DNA from: Fidelibacterota bacterium UBA2986 | Lineage (GTDB): Bacteria; Fidelibacterota; Marinisomatia; Marinisomatales; AB-629-J13 | Length of the DNA: 64,000 bases | Reading direction: 5' to 3' | Assembly (NCBI GenBank): GCA_002346675.1 | Contig: DEAI01000011.1 | Location: forward strand, 323,530 to 387,529 | In this document: in pieces, positions 24,995 to 33,772 of the stretch | Layout: every line of letters begins with the position of its first letter | Numbering within the stretch: position 1 is the first letter of the stretch | The notes under the pieces: generated by a model | Seen by the model: only the letters and a program-made list of their open reading frames with translations | Told to the model about the DNA's origin: nothing | Database searches by the model: none | Translations under genes and position numbers: made by a program

Positions 24995-25797
24995 AGGAAT
25001 TTAAAAAACCCATTGGAGTTTTTGATTCAGGTTTGGGAGGACTTACTGTTGTAAAAGCAATTAGAGAAAGACTTCCCAATGAGTCCATTGTTTATCTTGG
25101 AGACACAGCTAGAGTACCCTATGGGAATAAAAGCAAAATTACAATTCAGAAATATTCCATACAAATCACTGAATTTCTCATGAGGAAAAATGTAAAAGCT
25201 ATAGTTGTTGCCTGTAATACAGTTTCTGCCTTGGTATTGCAGGAGTTGAGCCAAAGAGTTCAAATCCCAGTAATGGGAGTTATTGAGCCAGGAGTTTTAG
25301 CTGCAGAAAATCAATCAAAAATAAAAAGGATTGGAGTAATTGGAACAGATGCTACTATTCAATCTAATGCCTATAAAAACCTGTTAGTTTCAATAAACAC
25401 AGAGTTAAAGGTTTTTTCTCAGCCATGTCCACTACTGGTACCCCTTGCTGAAGATGGATGGGTAGGAGATAATATTGTCAAACAGATATTGATACAATAT
25501 CTTACCCCTCTGATTAAGAAAAGTGTTGATACTTTAATCTTAGGATGTACTCACTATCCTGTATTTTTAGATTTTATATCTGAAATAATAGGACCTAATG
25601 TCAAAATAATTGATTCCCCTTCTGAAGTAGCAAATTCATTTTTTCAACATCTAAAAAAATATAACTTATTATCTGATAATGAATCATTAGGAAAACTTGA
25701 ATGTTTTGTTACTGACAAAACAAGATCTTATAGTAAAATCGCGGAGACATTTCTTGGAAGCTATGTTTCTAATCTTCATTTTACAGATTTATGCTAA
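24991..25797 (+). CDS. murI: Glutamate racemase
   Basis: A 268-residue racemase supplying D-glutamate for peptidoglycan. The two catalytic cysteines are present in VVACNTVSA and LGCTHYP, together with the N-terminal GVFDSGLGGLTV and GDTARVPYGNKS. Length is normal. The start overlaps the amidase stop by 4 bases, so the pair is translationally coupled. Confidence 0.96.
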   Translation: MKEFKKPIGVFDSGLGGLTVVKAIRERLPNESIVYLGDTARVPYGNKSKITIQKYSIQITEFLMRKNVKAIVVACNTVSALVLQELSQRVQIPVMGVIEPGVLAAENQSKIKRIGVIGTDATIQSNAYKNLLVSINTELKVFSQPCPLLVPLAEDGWVGDNIVKQILIQYLTPLIKKSVDTLILGCTHYPVFLDFISEIIGPNVKIIDSPSEVANSFFQHLKKYNLLSDNESLGKLECFVTDKTRSYSKIAETFLGSYVSNLHFTDLC

Positions 25798-25846
25798 AAG
25801 TAAGTTTATATTTTGACTTTAGAGAATTTTATTTTTAAAATGAAAA

Positions 25847-27103
25847 ATGGATAAACTTTTAACTTATTTGTATAACTTGGAAAGAAGAGGAGTTAAAGTT
25901 GGGCTTGAACACACGAGACAGCTTTTAGATGTCATTGGAAATCCACAAAGTAACTTTAGGTCTATTCATGTTGCAGGGACTAATGGGAAAGGGACTACAT
26001 GTGCAATGATTGCTTCAATACTTCGGGCAGGGGGGATAAGAACAGGGCTTTACACTTCGCCTCATTTGATCAAATTTAATGAACGAATACGGGTAAATGG
26101 TGAACCAATTACAGATACAGAAATTATCAAGTTCGTTAATAGATATAAAGACAGTTTTGATAGTATTCCAGTTACATTTTTTGAGGTAACAACCGCCATG
26201 GCATTTTGGTATTTCGAAAATAATTTAGTTGATATTGCTGTTATAGAAACTGGTCTTGGTGGTAGACTTGATTCAACAAATGTTCTATTGCCGGAATTAA
26301 GTGTTATTACACCGATAGATTTAGATCATTGTCACATATTAGGAAAAACAGTTCAGAAAATAGCCAAAGAGAAAGGCGGTATTATCAAACCAAAAACTCC
26401 GGTAGTAATTGCCCCACAAAACAAGGAAACATTTCAGGTATTGGAAGGAATATCCAATAGAAACGATTCCCCTCATTACAGTGTTGAAAAACCTAAATCC
26501 ATAAAATGTGATTGGGTTTACATGAATACAGAATTTAAGATAAAAAATGAAAAGTATAGTATCCCTCTGCTTGGTGAACACCAGACTACAAATGCAGCCA
26601 CAGCAATTAAGGCGATTGAAGTTTTTGATAAAAACTTATCATATCAAACTATTATTAAAGGACTGAATAAAACAGTTTGGCCTGGGAGATTCCAAAAAAT
26701 GCATGGACAAAAACCTATTTTTTATGATGTAGCACATAATAGCCATGGATTAATAGCAGTACTTAAAACTTTTGAGTTATTGTTTACTGAAAAACCAATA
26801 GGATTGATTGCTCTAAGGGAGGATAAAGAGCTAGACGCAATCGCTAAAATTATAAAAGATAGATTTTCAGAATTAATTCCAGTTTTTTCTGATAATGCAG
26901 ATCTGTGGCACCCATCTGAATTAAGTCAAAAATTGAAAATTTATGAAATTAATAATAATCCATCAGACAATATTTATCGCAATATATTTGAATTAAAAAA
27001 GAAAGTAAAATATAACAAACCAGCTCTTATTTTTGGGAGTCACTATATTGCAGAGGATGTTTTTAAAGTGTTTGATTTTTCCTTTGACTCTGGTATCATC
27101 TAG
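25847..27103 (+). CDS. folC: Folylpolyglutamate synthase / dihydrofolate synthase
   Basis: A 418-residue Mur-ligase-fold enzyme. HVAGTNGKGTTCAMIASIL is the ATP-binding loop. LYTSPHLIKFNERIRVNG and VIETGLGGRLDSTN carry the typical Mg/folate-binding sequences, and GEHQTTNAATAI links to the C-terminal domain. It adds glutamate to folates and may also make dihydrofolate, as in many bacteria with a single FolC. It lies 49 bases after murI in the same direction. Confidence 0.95.
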   Translation: MDKLLTYLYNLERRGVKVGLEHTRQLLDVIGNPQSNFRSIHVAGTNGKGTTCAMIASILRAGGIRTGLYTSPHLIKFNERIRVNGEPITDTEIIKFVNRYKDSFDSIPVTFFEVTTAMAFWYFENNLVDIAVIETGLGGRLDSTNVLLPELSVITPIDLDHCHILGKTVQKIAKEKGGIIKPKTPVVIAPQNKETFQVLEGISNRNDSPHYSVEKPKSIKCDWVYMNTEFKIKNEKYSIPLLGEHQTTNAATAIKAIEVFDKNLSYQTIIKGLNKTVWPGRFQKMHGQKPIFYDVAHNSHGLIAVLKTFELLFTEKPIGLIALREDKELDAIAKIIKDRFSELIPVFSDNADLWHPSELSQKLKIYEINNNPSDNIYRNIFELKKKVKYNKPALIFGSHYIAEDVFKVFDFSFDSGII

Positions 27104-27182
27104 TGTAATTTCTAGCTAAAGTTGAGACCCGCACTCAGCAGGTTATTCTGTATAAAAACTCCTACCTAAATAGGTTACCATT

Positions 27183-28430
27183 ATGGATGTAAATGAATTA
27201 AAATCATTAAAAATTAAAGAGCTTACAAAGCTATCGCAGGATATAGGCATGCAAACTGTTTCTGGATTAAACAAACAGGAATTGATTGTACGTATATTAA
27301 AGGCACAGGCAGAAAAAGACGGTTCTCTCTATGCTAAGGGAGTATTAGAAGTTATGTCTGATGGATATGGATTTCTTCGAAGTCCAGATTTTAATTACTT
27401 GCCTGGGCCAGATGATATTTATGTAAGTCCCTCTCAAATTAAACGGTTTGGGTTGCGGACGGGTCATCTGATTTCTGGACAGATTAGACCTCCAAAATCA
27501 AAGGAAAGATTTTATGCTCTTTTGAAAATAGATATAGTAAATGAACGGCCTTTTGAAGATATAAAAAAAGCAATACTGTTTGATAACCTAACTCCTTTTT
27601 TCCCGGAAGAAAAATTTAATCTTGAGACAGAATCAAAAAATTTATCCATGCGAATAATGGATTTGATATCACCCATAGGCAAAGGGCAAAGAGGTTTGAT
27701 TGTGGCTGCTCCCAAAACAGGAAAAACAGTTCTTTTACAACATCTTGCAAACTCATTAAGAGAAAATTCACCTAAAACCAATCTCTTAATTTTACTCATA
27801 GATGAAAGGCCAGAGGAAGTTACAGATATGAAACGCAATGTGGATGCGGAAGTAGTTAGCTCCACGTTTGATGAAGTCCCAGAACGCCATGTAGCTGTTG
27901 CAGATATGGTTTTGCAGAAGGCAAAGCGAATGGTAGAATATGGGGATGATGTAGTTATACTTTTAGATAGTATTACCCGGCTAGCTAGAGCACATAATGC
28001 TGTCATTCCTCACAGTGGAAAAATATTGTCTGGTGGTGTTGATGCTAATGCATTGAAAAAGCCAAAGCAATTTTTTGGTGCAGCGAGAAATACCGAAGAA
28101 GGTGGAAGTCTCTCTATTATTGCAACAGCACTTGTGGATACTGGGAGTAGAATGGATGATGTTATTTTTGAAGAGTTTAAAGGTACAGGTAATATGGAGC
28201 TTGTTTTAGACCGGAACCTGAGTGACCGAAGAATATTTCCTGCTTTTGACTTGATTCGGTCTGGGACCCGAAAAGAGGAACTATTGGTCAGCAAAAAACA
28301 TTTAGGTAGAATGTGGATTTTAAGAAAGTTGCTCAATGATATGAATCCCATAGAGGCAATGGAATTTTTCCAAGAGAGAATCAAACGGACAAAATCCAAT
28401 GAGGAATTCATGAATAACATGAGTCAGTAA
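27183..28430 (+). CDS. rho: Transcription termination factor Rho
   Basis: A 415-residue hexameric RNA helicase ending transcription of untranslated RNAs. The N-terminal SAP-like domain (residues ~1-45) and the RNA-binding cold-shock-like domain (GVLEVMSDGYGFLRSP..., ~50-120) precede the RecA-like motor. The motor has P-loop APKTGKTVLL, DERPEEVTDM (Walker-B region) and LLDSITRLARA with the Q/R loops downstream. Length is compact and without inserted domains. In many bacteria rho is followed by rpmE, prfA and prmC; here two genes (a RAMP protein and an aminotransferase) lie between. Confidence 0.97.
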   Translation: MDVNELKSLKIKELTKLSQDIGMQTVSGLNKQELIVRILKAQAEKDGSLYAKGVLEVMSDGYGFLRSPDFNYLPGPDDIYVSPSQIKRFGLRTGHLISGQIRPPKSKERFYALLKIDIVNERPFEDIKKAILFDNLTPFFPEEKFNLETESKNLSMRIMDLISPIGKGQRGLIVAAPKTGKTVLLQHLANSLRENSPKTNLLILLIDERPEEVTDMKRNVDAEVVSSTFDEVPERHVAVADMVLQKAKRMVEYGDDVVILLDSITRLARAHNAVIPHSGKILSGGVDANALKKPKQFFGAARNTEEGGSLSIIATALVDTGSRMDDVIFEEFKGTGNMELVLDRNLSDRRIFPAFDLIRSGTRKEELLVSKKHLGRMWILRKLLNDMNPIEAMEFFQERIKRTKSNEEFMNNMSQ

Positions 28431-28477
28431 TTTATTTTTAAATAAATGTATTTTATAATTTATAAAGAGGTCACACT

Positions 28478-29455
28478 ATGGAGGAAAGCAACGAAAAGGG
28501 CAATAAGCTTCAAACAGTAACGGCCCGCTTAGTAACTGATAAACCTGTTAAAAAAACTCCTTATCAGGTCAAGGGTGTAATTATGAATCAGTTTGCGGAC
28601 GATTCAGTTACCCCTCTACTCAACGGACAATATAGAAAAGAGTTTTTATACCCTCGTGTTCAGGTAAAAATACTCAATGAACAAATTTACATTGTGGGAA
28701 TAAATGAGGGTGCAGACCCCGTGTTATCTTTAAGTGAAAAACTTAATTCCCTAGATTTTGGCAATATCACATTTCAAGTAAATGATATTGATTTTGATCT
28801 TAAGGAAGACATTCTTATACTATCTAATCAACCTGTTAGATATAGATTTATTTCACCATGGGTTGCTCTAAACCCTGTCACTAACAAACGATATAAGGAA
28901 TTGGATAATTCAGGTAGGATTAAATACCTCAGTCAATTGCTTACTAATAACATTTTATTTCTAGGGAAAGAAATGGGGCTAAATATTGATGTAAAGGTAT
29001 ATACTTGGCTTTCACTTTCTTCTTTATTTCCAAAACCAATAGGAGAAAAAAACTGGGGTTCATTTTATGGTGGCTTCAAAACAAATTTAATTCTTCCAAG
29101 CTATATTGGACTTGGGAATGGGATTACCCGTGGATTTGGAACTATTTATGGATTATTTGATTCAACAGGATTCTCCTTTGATGAAGAATCTTTAGTCGAT
29201 GAAGCAAAAAAATCTGAAAATTATAAACCAAGAGAAAAACCCAGGTCTTCTAAATATTATAAAAGGATACATAAATCAAATCAGAAAGTCAGTAAAAATA
29301 AATCCAAAAATAAAAATTCAGTTAAAAATAAAACAAAAAATAAGAAAGGAAACCTACAATTTTCTGAATCTATTGGAGACTCAACAACATCAGAAAATTC
29401 TAATGAGGTTAACTTTAATAGGTTTAAATATCATAAAAAACAGCATAATTTTTAA
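28478..29455 (+). CDS. Cas6b-like RAMP protein with Lys/Asn-rich tail, not associated with CRISPR
   Basis: A 325-residue protein. Residues ~26-115 fit a first RAMP/ferredoxin-like domain (YQVKGVIMNQF; FLYPRVQVKILN; IVGINEGAD). Residues ~118-230 fit the Cas6b C-terminal domain, with YRFISPWVALN, KYLSQLLTNNILFLGKEMG, FKTNLILPSYIGLG and the glycine-rich loop GLGNGITRGFGTIYG (211-225). Cas6 proteins cut CRISPR RNA. Here no histidine occurs before residue 265, so the usual catalytic His is missing. The tail (~245-325) is highly basic (runs of KNK), as in RNA-binding proteins. The gene sits 47 bases after rho. The family match is recalled, not computed; function is inferred as RNA binding or processing. 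Confidence 0.75.
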   Translation: MEESNEKGNKLQTVTARLVTDKPVKKTPYQVKGVIMNQFADDSVTPLLNGQYRKEFLYPRVQVKILNEQIYIVGINEGADPVLSLSEKLNSLDFGNITFQVNDIDFDLKEDILILSNQPVRYRFISPWVALNPVTNKRYKELDNSGRIKYLSQLLTNNILFLGKEMGLNIDVKVYTWLSLSSLFPKPIGEKNWGSFYGGFKTNLILPSYIGLGNGITRGFGTIYGLFDSTGFSFDEESLVDEAKKSENYKPREKPRSSKYYKRIHKSNQKVSKNKSKNKNSVKNKTKNKKGNLQFSESIGDSTTSENSNEVNFNRFKYHKKQHNF

Positions 29456-29484
29456 TTTAATTTTTATATTAAACTTTATATAAT

Positions 29485-30675
29485 ATGATTCTTGCTAGTA
29501 GAATTTCAAAACTAAACCCATCGTATACTATGCAAATGGCGGCTACAGCATCCCGTATGCGTGAAGAAGGTATTGATGTGATTGATTTCTCCGTGGGGGA
29601 ACCAGATGTACCTACTGCAAAGCATATTTGTAACGCTGCAATAACAGCAATTGACAGTGGGTTTACAAAATACACAACTGTTAGTGGAATACCTGAATTA
29701 AAGACAGCAATAAAAGAAAAGGTAAAAAGAGATAATAATATTGAGATTGAAACAGATCAGATTTTAGTTTCAAATGGTGGTAAGCAGAGTCTTTATCTTG
29801 CTTGCCAGTCATTATTTGAGAAAGGTGATGAGGTGTTATTATTTTCTCCCTTTTGGGTATCTTACCCTGAAATAGTGAAGTTGACTGATGCTCACCCAGT
29901 CATTATTGATACAAGGCCTGAAAATAACTTTGAACCAAATTTTAAAGTGTTTAGCAATAAGATGTCATTAAAAGTAAAGGGTGTTATCATCAATTCTCCT
30001 TCAAATCCAACTGGTGCAGTTTGGTCAGAAAAGGCGGTTAAAAACATATTAAAACTTGCTAAAGAAAAAGATTGGGTTGTTTTTTCAGATGAATGTTATG
30101 AACAGCTAGTCTATGAAAAACCATTCAAAAGTATTGAGTCATTAAATGAATATAATGCTGAAGTCATTACATTTATGACTTTATCAAAATCATATGCTAT
30201 GACGGGATGGAGGGTAGGATATACCTTTGGAAATCCAAAATTAATTAAAGCGATGAGCAAATTACAAGGTCAAGAAACTTCATGTGTAAATTCCATTGCT
30301 CAAAAAGCGGCAGTTGAGGCTCTTGCCGGAGATCAGTCTTTCATGATTGAAATGAAGAAGGTATTCAAAAAGAGAAGAGATTTAATGCTTAGTTTATTGG
30401 ATGATATCCCAGGAGTATCATGTACAACACCCCATGGGGCTTTTTATGCCTTTCCAGATTTTTCAGAATATTTAGGAGTACGTTTCAATGGAGAAATTCT
30501 CAATACATCTACTCAACTCGCTCAGTTTATACTGGAAAACTCAAAAGTTGTAACAGTCCCGGGAGACGGTTTTGGAGCTCCGGGATATATAAGATTTTCA
30601 TATGCAGTATCATCTGACTTTATAGAAGAGGGAATGAAACGGGTAAAACAGGCATTACAAAAATTAAAATATTAA
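29485..30675 (+). CDS. PLP-dependent aminotransferase, aspartate aminotransferase type
   Basis: A 396-residue class I/II aminotransferase. The N-terminus (SRISKLNPSYTMQMAATASRMR, DVIDFSVGEPDVPT) and the PLP-lysine motif LSKSYAMTGWRVGY (Lys at ~234) fit the Ib group of aspartate aminotransferases. NSPSNPTGAVWS and DECYEQLVYE are the other cofactor motifs, and the C-terminal RFSYAVS arginine binds substrate carboxylate. It interconverts aspartate and oxaloacetate, probably with broad substrates. It lies in the rho-prmC block 29 bases after the RAMP gene. Confidence 0.92.
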   Translation: MILASRISKLNPSYTMQMAATASRMREEGIDVIDFSVGEPDVPTAKHICNAAITAIDSGFTKYTTVSGIPELKTAIKEKVKRDNNIEIETDQILVSNGGKQSLYLACQSLFEKGDEVLLFSPFWVSYPEIVKLTDAHPVIIDTRPENNFEPNFKVFSNKMSLKVKGVIINSPSNPTGAVWSEKAVKNILKLAKEKDWVVFSDECYEQLVYEKPFKSIESLNEYNAEVITFMTLSKSYAMTGWRVGYTFGNPKLIKAMSKLQGQETSCVNSIAQKAAVEALAGDQSFMIEMKKVFKKRRDLMLSLLDDIPGVSCTTPHGAFYAFPDFSEYLGVRFNGEILNTSTQLAQFILENSKVVTVPGDGFGAPGYIRFSYAVSSDFIEEGMKRVKQALQKLKY

Positions 30676-30687
30676 GGAGATAATAAA

Positions 30688-30894
30688 ATGAAAAAAGGAA
30701 TACATCCAGAATACAAAAAAGGGAAAGTACATTGCGCTTGTGGTAATAATTTTGAAGTTTATAGTACCTTGGGAGACCAACGAGTTGAAATATGCAATGT
30801 GTGTCATCCTTTCTTTTCTGGTAAACAGAAACTTATTGACACCGCTGGAAGAATAGAAAAATTCGAACAAAAATATGGTAAAACTTCCTCATGA
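30688..30894 (+). CDS. rpmE: 50S ribosomal protein L31 (zinc form)
   Basis: A 68-residue L31 with MKKGIHPEYK at the start. Zinc ligands are at Cys16, Cys18, Cys36 and Cys39 (HCACGN; EICNVCHPFFSG), so this is the C+ form, not the zinc-free paralogue. AAGGAGA is 8 bases upstream. It sits 12 bases after the aminotransferase in the conserved rho-prfA neighbourhood. Confidence 0.96.
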   Translation: MKKGIHPEYKKGKVHCACGNNFEVYSTLGDQRVEICNVCHPFFSGKQKLIDTAGRIEKFEQKYGKTSS

Positions 30895-30993
30895 TAATTT
30901 CCACTAATAGTACTATCTATGGAGGAAAAAGGTAAATAGTTATTTTATTTATATAAATGTAACGTTGAGGAAGCGAGCTCAGAAGGTGTATAT

Positions 30994-32061
30994 GTGAAGG
31001 AAAAAATATTAGAAATAATTGACCATTTCGAACAAATTGATGAACAGTTCGCGACTCAAGAGGTTATAAACAATCCTGAATTGATGAAAAAAATTGCTCA
31101 GGAAAGAAGCCGTTTAGAACCATTAGTTTTGAAAGGGAAAGAATATTTAGAAGTGGTGCAACAATTTGAAGATACAGAAGAAATACTAAATGATGGTGAT
31201 TCAGATTTAATTCAATTGGCAAAAGAGGAATTAGCTGACTTGGATAGTCTGAAAAATAAAATTAAGGAAAAACTAAAAGTTCTTCTTCTCCCTCGAAATC
31301 CAAACGATGATAAAAGTACAATTATGGAAATTCGGGCGGGGACAGGAGGAGAGGAAGCAGCTCTGTTTGCTGCAGATTTATACCGAATGTATTCCCACTA
31401 TGCAGAACGTACTAATCTTAGTATATCCATTTTGGATGCAAATGAAACCGGTATTGGAGGTATGAAAAGTATTATTTTTTCTCTAAATGGTGCAGGTGCA
31501 TATGGATTATTAAAATTTGAAAGTGGTGTCCATAGAGTACAAAGGGTCCCCAAAACAGAAGCTAGTGGACGACTTCATACTTCAGCAGCAACAGTTGCTG
31601 TTCTACCAGAAGCTGAAGAAGCAGATATAGATATTCGAGATGAAGATTTAAAAATAGATACCTTTCGCGCAAGCGGTGCAGGGGGTCAACACGTTAATAA
31701 AACAGAATCTGCAATACGAATTACTCATTTGCCGACCGGAGTTGTTGTCACTTGTCAAGATGAAAAATCTCAACATAAGAATAGGACAGCAGCAATGAAA
31801 GTACTTCGCTCAAGATTACTTGCATTTGAAGAAGAAAGATTAGCAAAAGAACGGGCAGAAACTCGCCGTTCTTTGGTTTCAACTGGAGATAGATCAGCGA
31901 AAATACGTACCTATAATTTCCCTCAAAACAGAATGACAGATCATCGTATAAATTATACATCTTATGATCTTGAAAATTTATTGAATGGAGAGCTAACTTC
32001 TCTAATTGAACAGCTTCAATTAGCTGAACAGCAGGAACAATTGACCGGAATGAAATTATAA
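30994..32061 (+). CDS. prfA: Peptide chain release factor 1
   Basis: A 355-residue RF1 ending translation at UAA and UAG. The GGQ motif is Gly230-Gly231-Gln232 (GAGGQHVNKTES), and the codon-reading PxT element is Pro186-Lys187-Thr188 (RVPKTEASGRLHTSAATVAV). The start is GTG at 30994, with no nearby ATG in frame. The stop codon overlaps the prmC start. Gln232 is the residue methylated by the neighbouring PrmC. Confidence 0.96.
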   Translation: MKEKILEIIDHFEQIDEQFATQEVINNPELMKKIAQERSRLEPLVLKGKEYLEVVQQFEDTEEILNDGDSDLIQLAKEELADLDSLKNKIKEKLKVLLLPRNPNDDKSTIMEIRAGTGGEEAALFAADLYRMYSHYAERTNLSISILDANETGIGGMKSIIFSLNGAGAYGLLKFESGVHRVQRVPKTEASGRLHTSAATVAVLPEAEEADIDIRDEDLKIDTFRASGAGGQHVNKTESAIRITHLPTGVVVTCQDEKSQHKNRTAAMKVLRSRLLAFEEERLAKERAETRRSLVSTGDRSAKIRTYNFPQNRMTDHRINYTSYDLENLLNGELTSLIEQLQLAEQQEQLTGMKL

Positions 32062-32927
32062 TGAAAACTTCGGATGTTTTTACTCCAAACCTTCCTGAAA
32101 TGATTTCTTGGGGAGAAATGGAATTAAACCGTAATTGTATTGAAAATTATCGCAAGGAAGTACTTTGGATGGTATCTAATTTATTAAACTTACCACTAAG
32201 TAAAATAATTTGTAGTCCTTCCATAAAAATTTCTAAGCAGAAATTCACAATTTTTAAAAATTGGATTCACCGTAGAATAAATAAGGAACCATTTCAAAAA
32301 ATAACTGGACATACTGAATTTTATGCTCTTGACTTTAATGTAACTCCTGGAGTTTTTATCCCTAGACCAGAAACAGAAAGATTGGTTGATGAGGTTTTAA
32401 ATATTGCTTCTTCCTTTAAACAGATTTCTATTTTAGATGTGGGAACAGGCACAGGCTGTATTGGAGTTACATTGGCAAAAATGCTACCAAAATCTTTTGT
32501 GACTTGCATCGATATTTCCCGTAAGGCAATAAAATCTGCAATAGATAATGCAGAGTTTCATAACTTGAAAAATATTCAATTTAAGAGGAAAAATATTATG
32601 CTTGATAAGCTAGACCAGCCCTTTGATATACTGGTTTCAAATCCACCTTACATTCCAAAAAATGAACTAAAATCATTAATGCCTGAAGTATTGAATCATG
32701 ACCCACATAAAGCACTGACTGATAATGAAAACGGGTTAGTCTTTTATAGATATTTTGCCAAAAATATTTCTTCTCTTGTAAAAAAACAGGGTTATATGAT
32801 TTTGGAGACTGGAAACAGAAAACATCCATATAAAGTTTTAGATTTATTCAAAAAAAATAATATTCAATCACTATTGAAAAACGATTATTCAAATCATCCT
32901 AGAGTGCTCATAGCACAGAACGAATGA
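32061..32927 (+). CDS. prmC: Release factor glutamine methyltransferase
   Basis: A 288-residue SAM-dependent methyltransferase acting on the GGQ glutamine of release factors. Evidence: the N-terminal helical domain, IPRPETERLVDEVL, SAM motif ILDVGTGTGCIGVTLA and the catalytic VSNPPYIP. It overlaps prfA by one base and ubiA by 4 bases, giving tight coupling with its substrate gene. Confidence 0.95.
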   Translation: MKTSDVFTPNLPEMISWGEMELNRNCIENYRKEVLWMVSNLLNLPLSKIICSPSIKISKQKFTIFKNWIHRRINKEPFQKITGHTEFYALDFNVTPGVFIPRPETERLVDEVLNIASSFKQISILDVGTGTGCIGVTLAKMLPKSFVTCIDISRKAIKSAIDNAEFHNLKNIQFKRKNIMLDKLDQPFDILVSNPPYIPKNELKSLMPEVLNHDPHKALTDNENGLVFYRYFAKNISSLVKKQGYMILETGNRKHPYKVLDLFKKNNIQSLLKNDYSNHPRVLIAQNE

Positions 32928-33772
32928 AGGTGATTGTAGGCTATGTTCGTATTCTCCGTCCAATTAATATAATTATCTCTGTTATTACCGTTCTGATATG
33001 TGCTGATATTCTTAATGAACTCCAAAATACTCCTCTTTTAATCTATACTATTATGACAGTTGTTTTATTCATTGGAGGAGCTAACACATTCAATGATGTC
33101 CATGACATTAATACTGACAAAATAAACAAACCATATAGACCAATTGTTTGCGGAGATATTTCAATGAGGTCAGCAAAAATTTATTTTATTATATTAATTT
33201 TAGCCGGAGTAGGATTCTGTTTATTTTTACCTGTCCAAGCGGTATTAATTGCACTATTGATTGCTATTCCAGTTATGATACTCTACTCCATAAAATTTAA
33301 ATCAAAGCCTCTATTAGGAAATTTGTTAATATCATTTTTATTGGGATTGACTTTTTTATTTTGTGGGTTCGTTTTTGGAAATGTATTTCCAATGATTATT
33401 CCTGCAAGTCTTGCATTTTTTCTTACCCTTGTTAGAGAACTAACAAAAGATATAGAAGATTATGTGGGTGATAATAAATCCGGACTGCGAACAATGCCTA
33501 TTGTTTTTGGATTGAACAGAAGTATAAAATTGGTAATATTTTTGGCTTTAGTGACTGGATTATTATCTCTCATACCATATTTTATAAATTATTACTCTTG
33601 GTATTACCTCATACCACTTACCTTGGGAGTTGAGTTACCTCTGGCATTAGTAGTAGTTTCATTCATGTTCTCCCCTACTATTTTAACAGCTAAAAAATCT
33701 TCAGTATTGCTGAAAATAGCAACTATAATGGGAATCATATCAATTCATGTTGGAGCCACTTATGGGTGCTGA
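32924..33772 (+). CDS. UbiA family prenyltransferase, geranylgeranylglycerol-phosphate-transferase-like
   Basis: A 282-residue polytopic UbiA-fold enzyme with about 8-9 membrane helices. The first Asp motif is NTFNDVHDINTDKINKPYRPI (residue ~58) and the second is ELTKDIEDYVGDNKSGLRTMPI (residue ~168). The first is close to that of archaeal digeranylgeranylglyceryl phosphate synthase rather than to UbiA or MenA proper. That enzyme attaches the second isoprenoid chain in ether-lipid synthesis. A quinone or heme-O role cannot be excluded. It overlaps prmC by 4 bases and dnaE follows. Confidence 0.75.
   Translation: MKVIVGYVRILRPINIIISVITVLICADILNELQNTPLLIYTIMTVVLFIGGANTFNDVHDINTDKINKPYRPIVCGDISMRSAKIYFIILILAGVGFCLFLPVQAVLIALLIAIPVMILYSIKFKSKPLLGNLLISFLLGLTFLFCGFVFGNVFPMIIPASLAFFLTLVRELTKDIEDYVGDNKSGLRTMPIVFGLNRSIKLVIFLALVTGLLSLIPYFINYYSWYYLIPLTLGVELPLALVVVSFMFSPTILTAKKSSVLLKIATIMGIISIHVGATYGC

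Noticed and set aside
27512..28420. Antisense ORFs of 164 and 136 codons opposite rho
   Set aside because: They mirror the codon pattern of rho and lack ribosome sites; rho is intact and certain.
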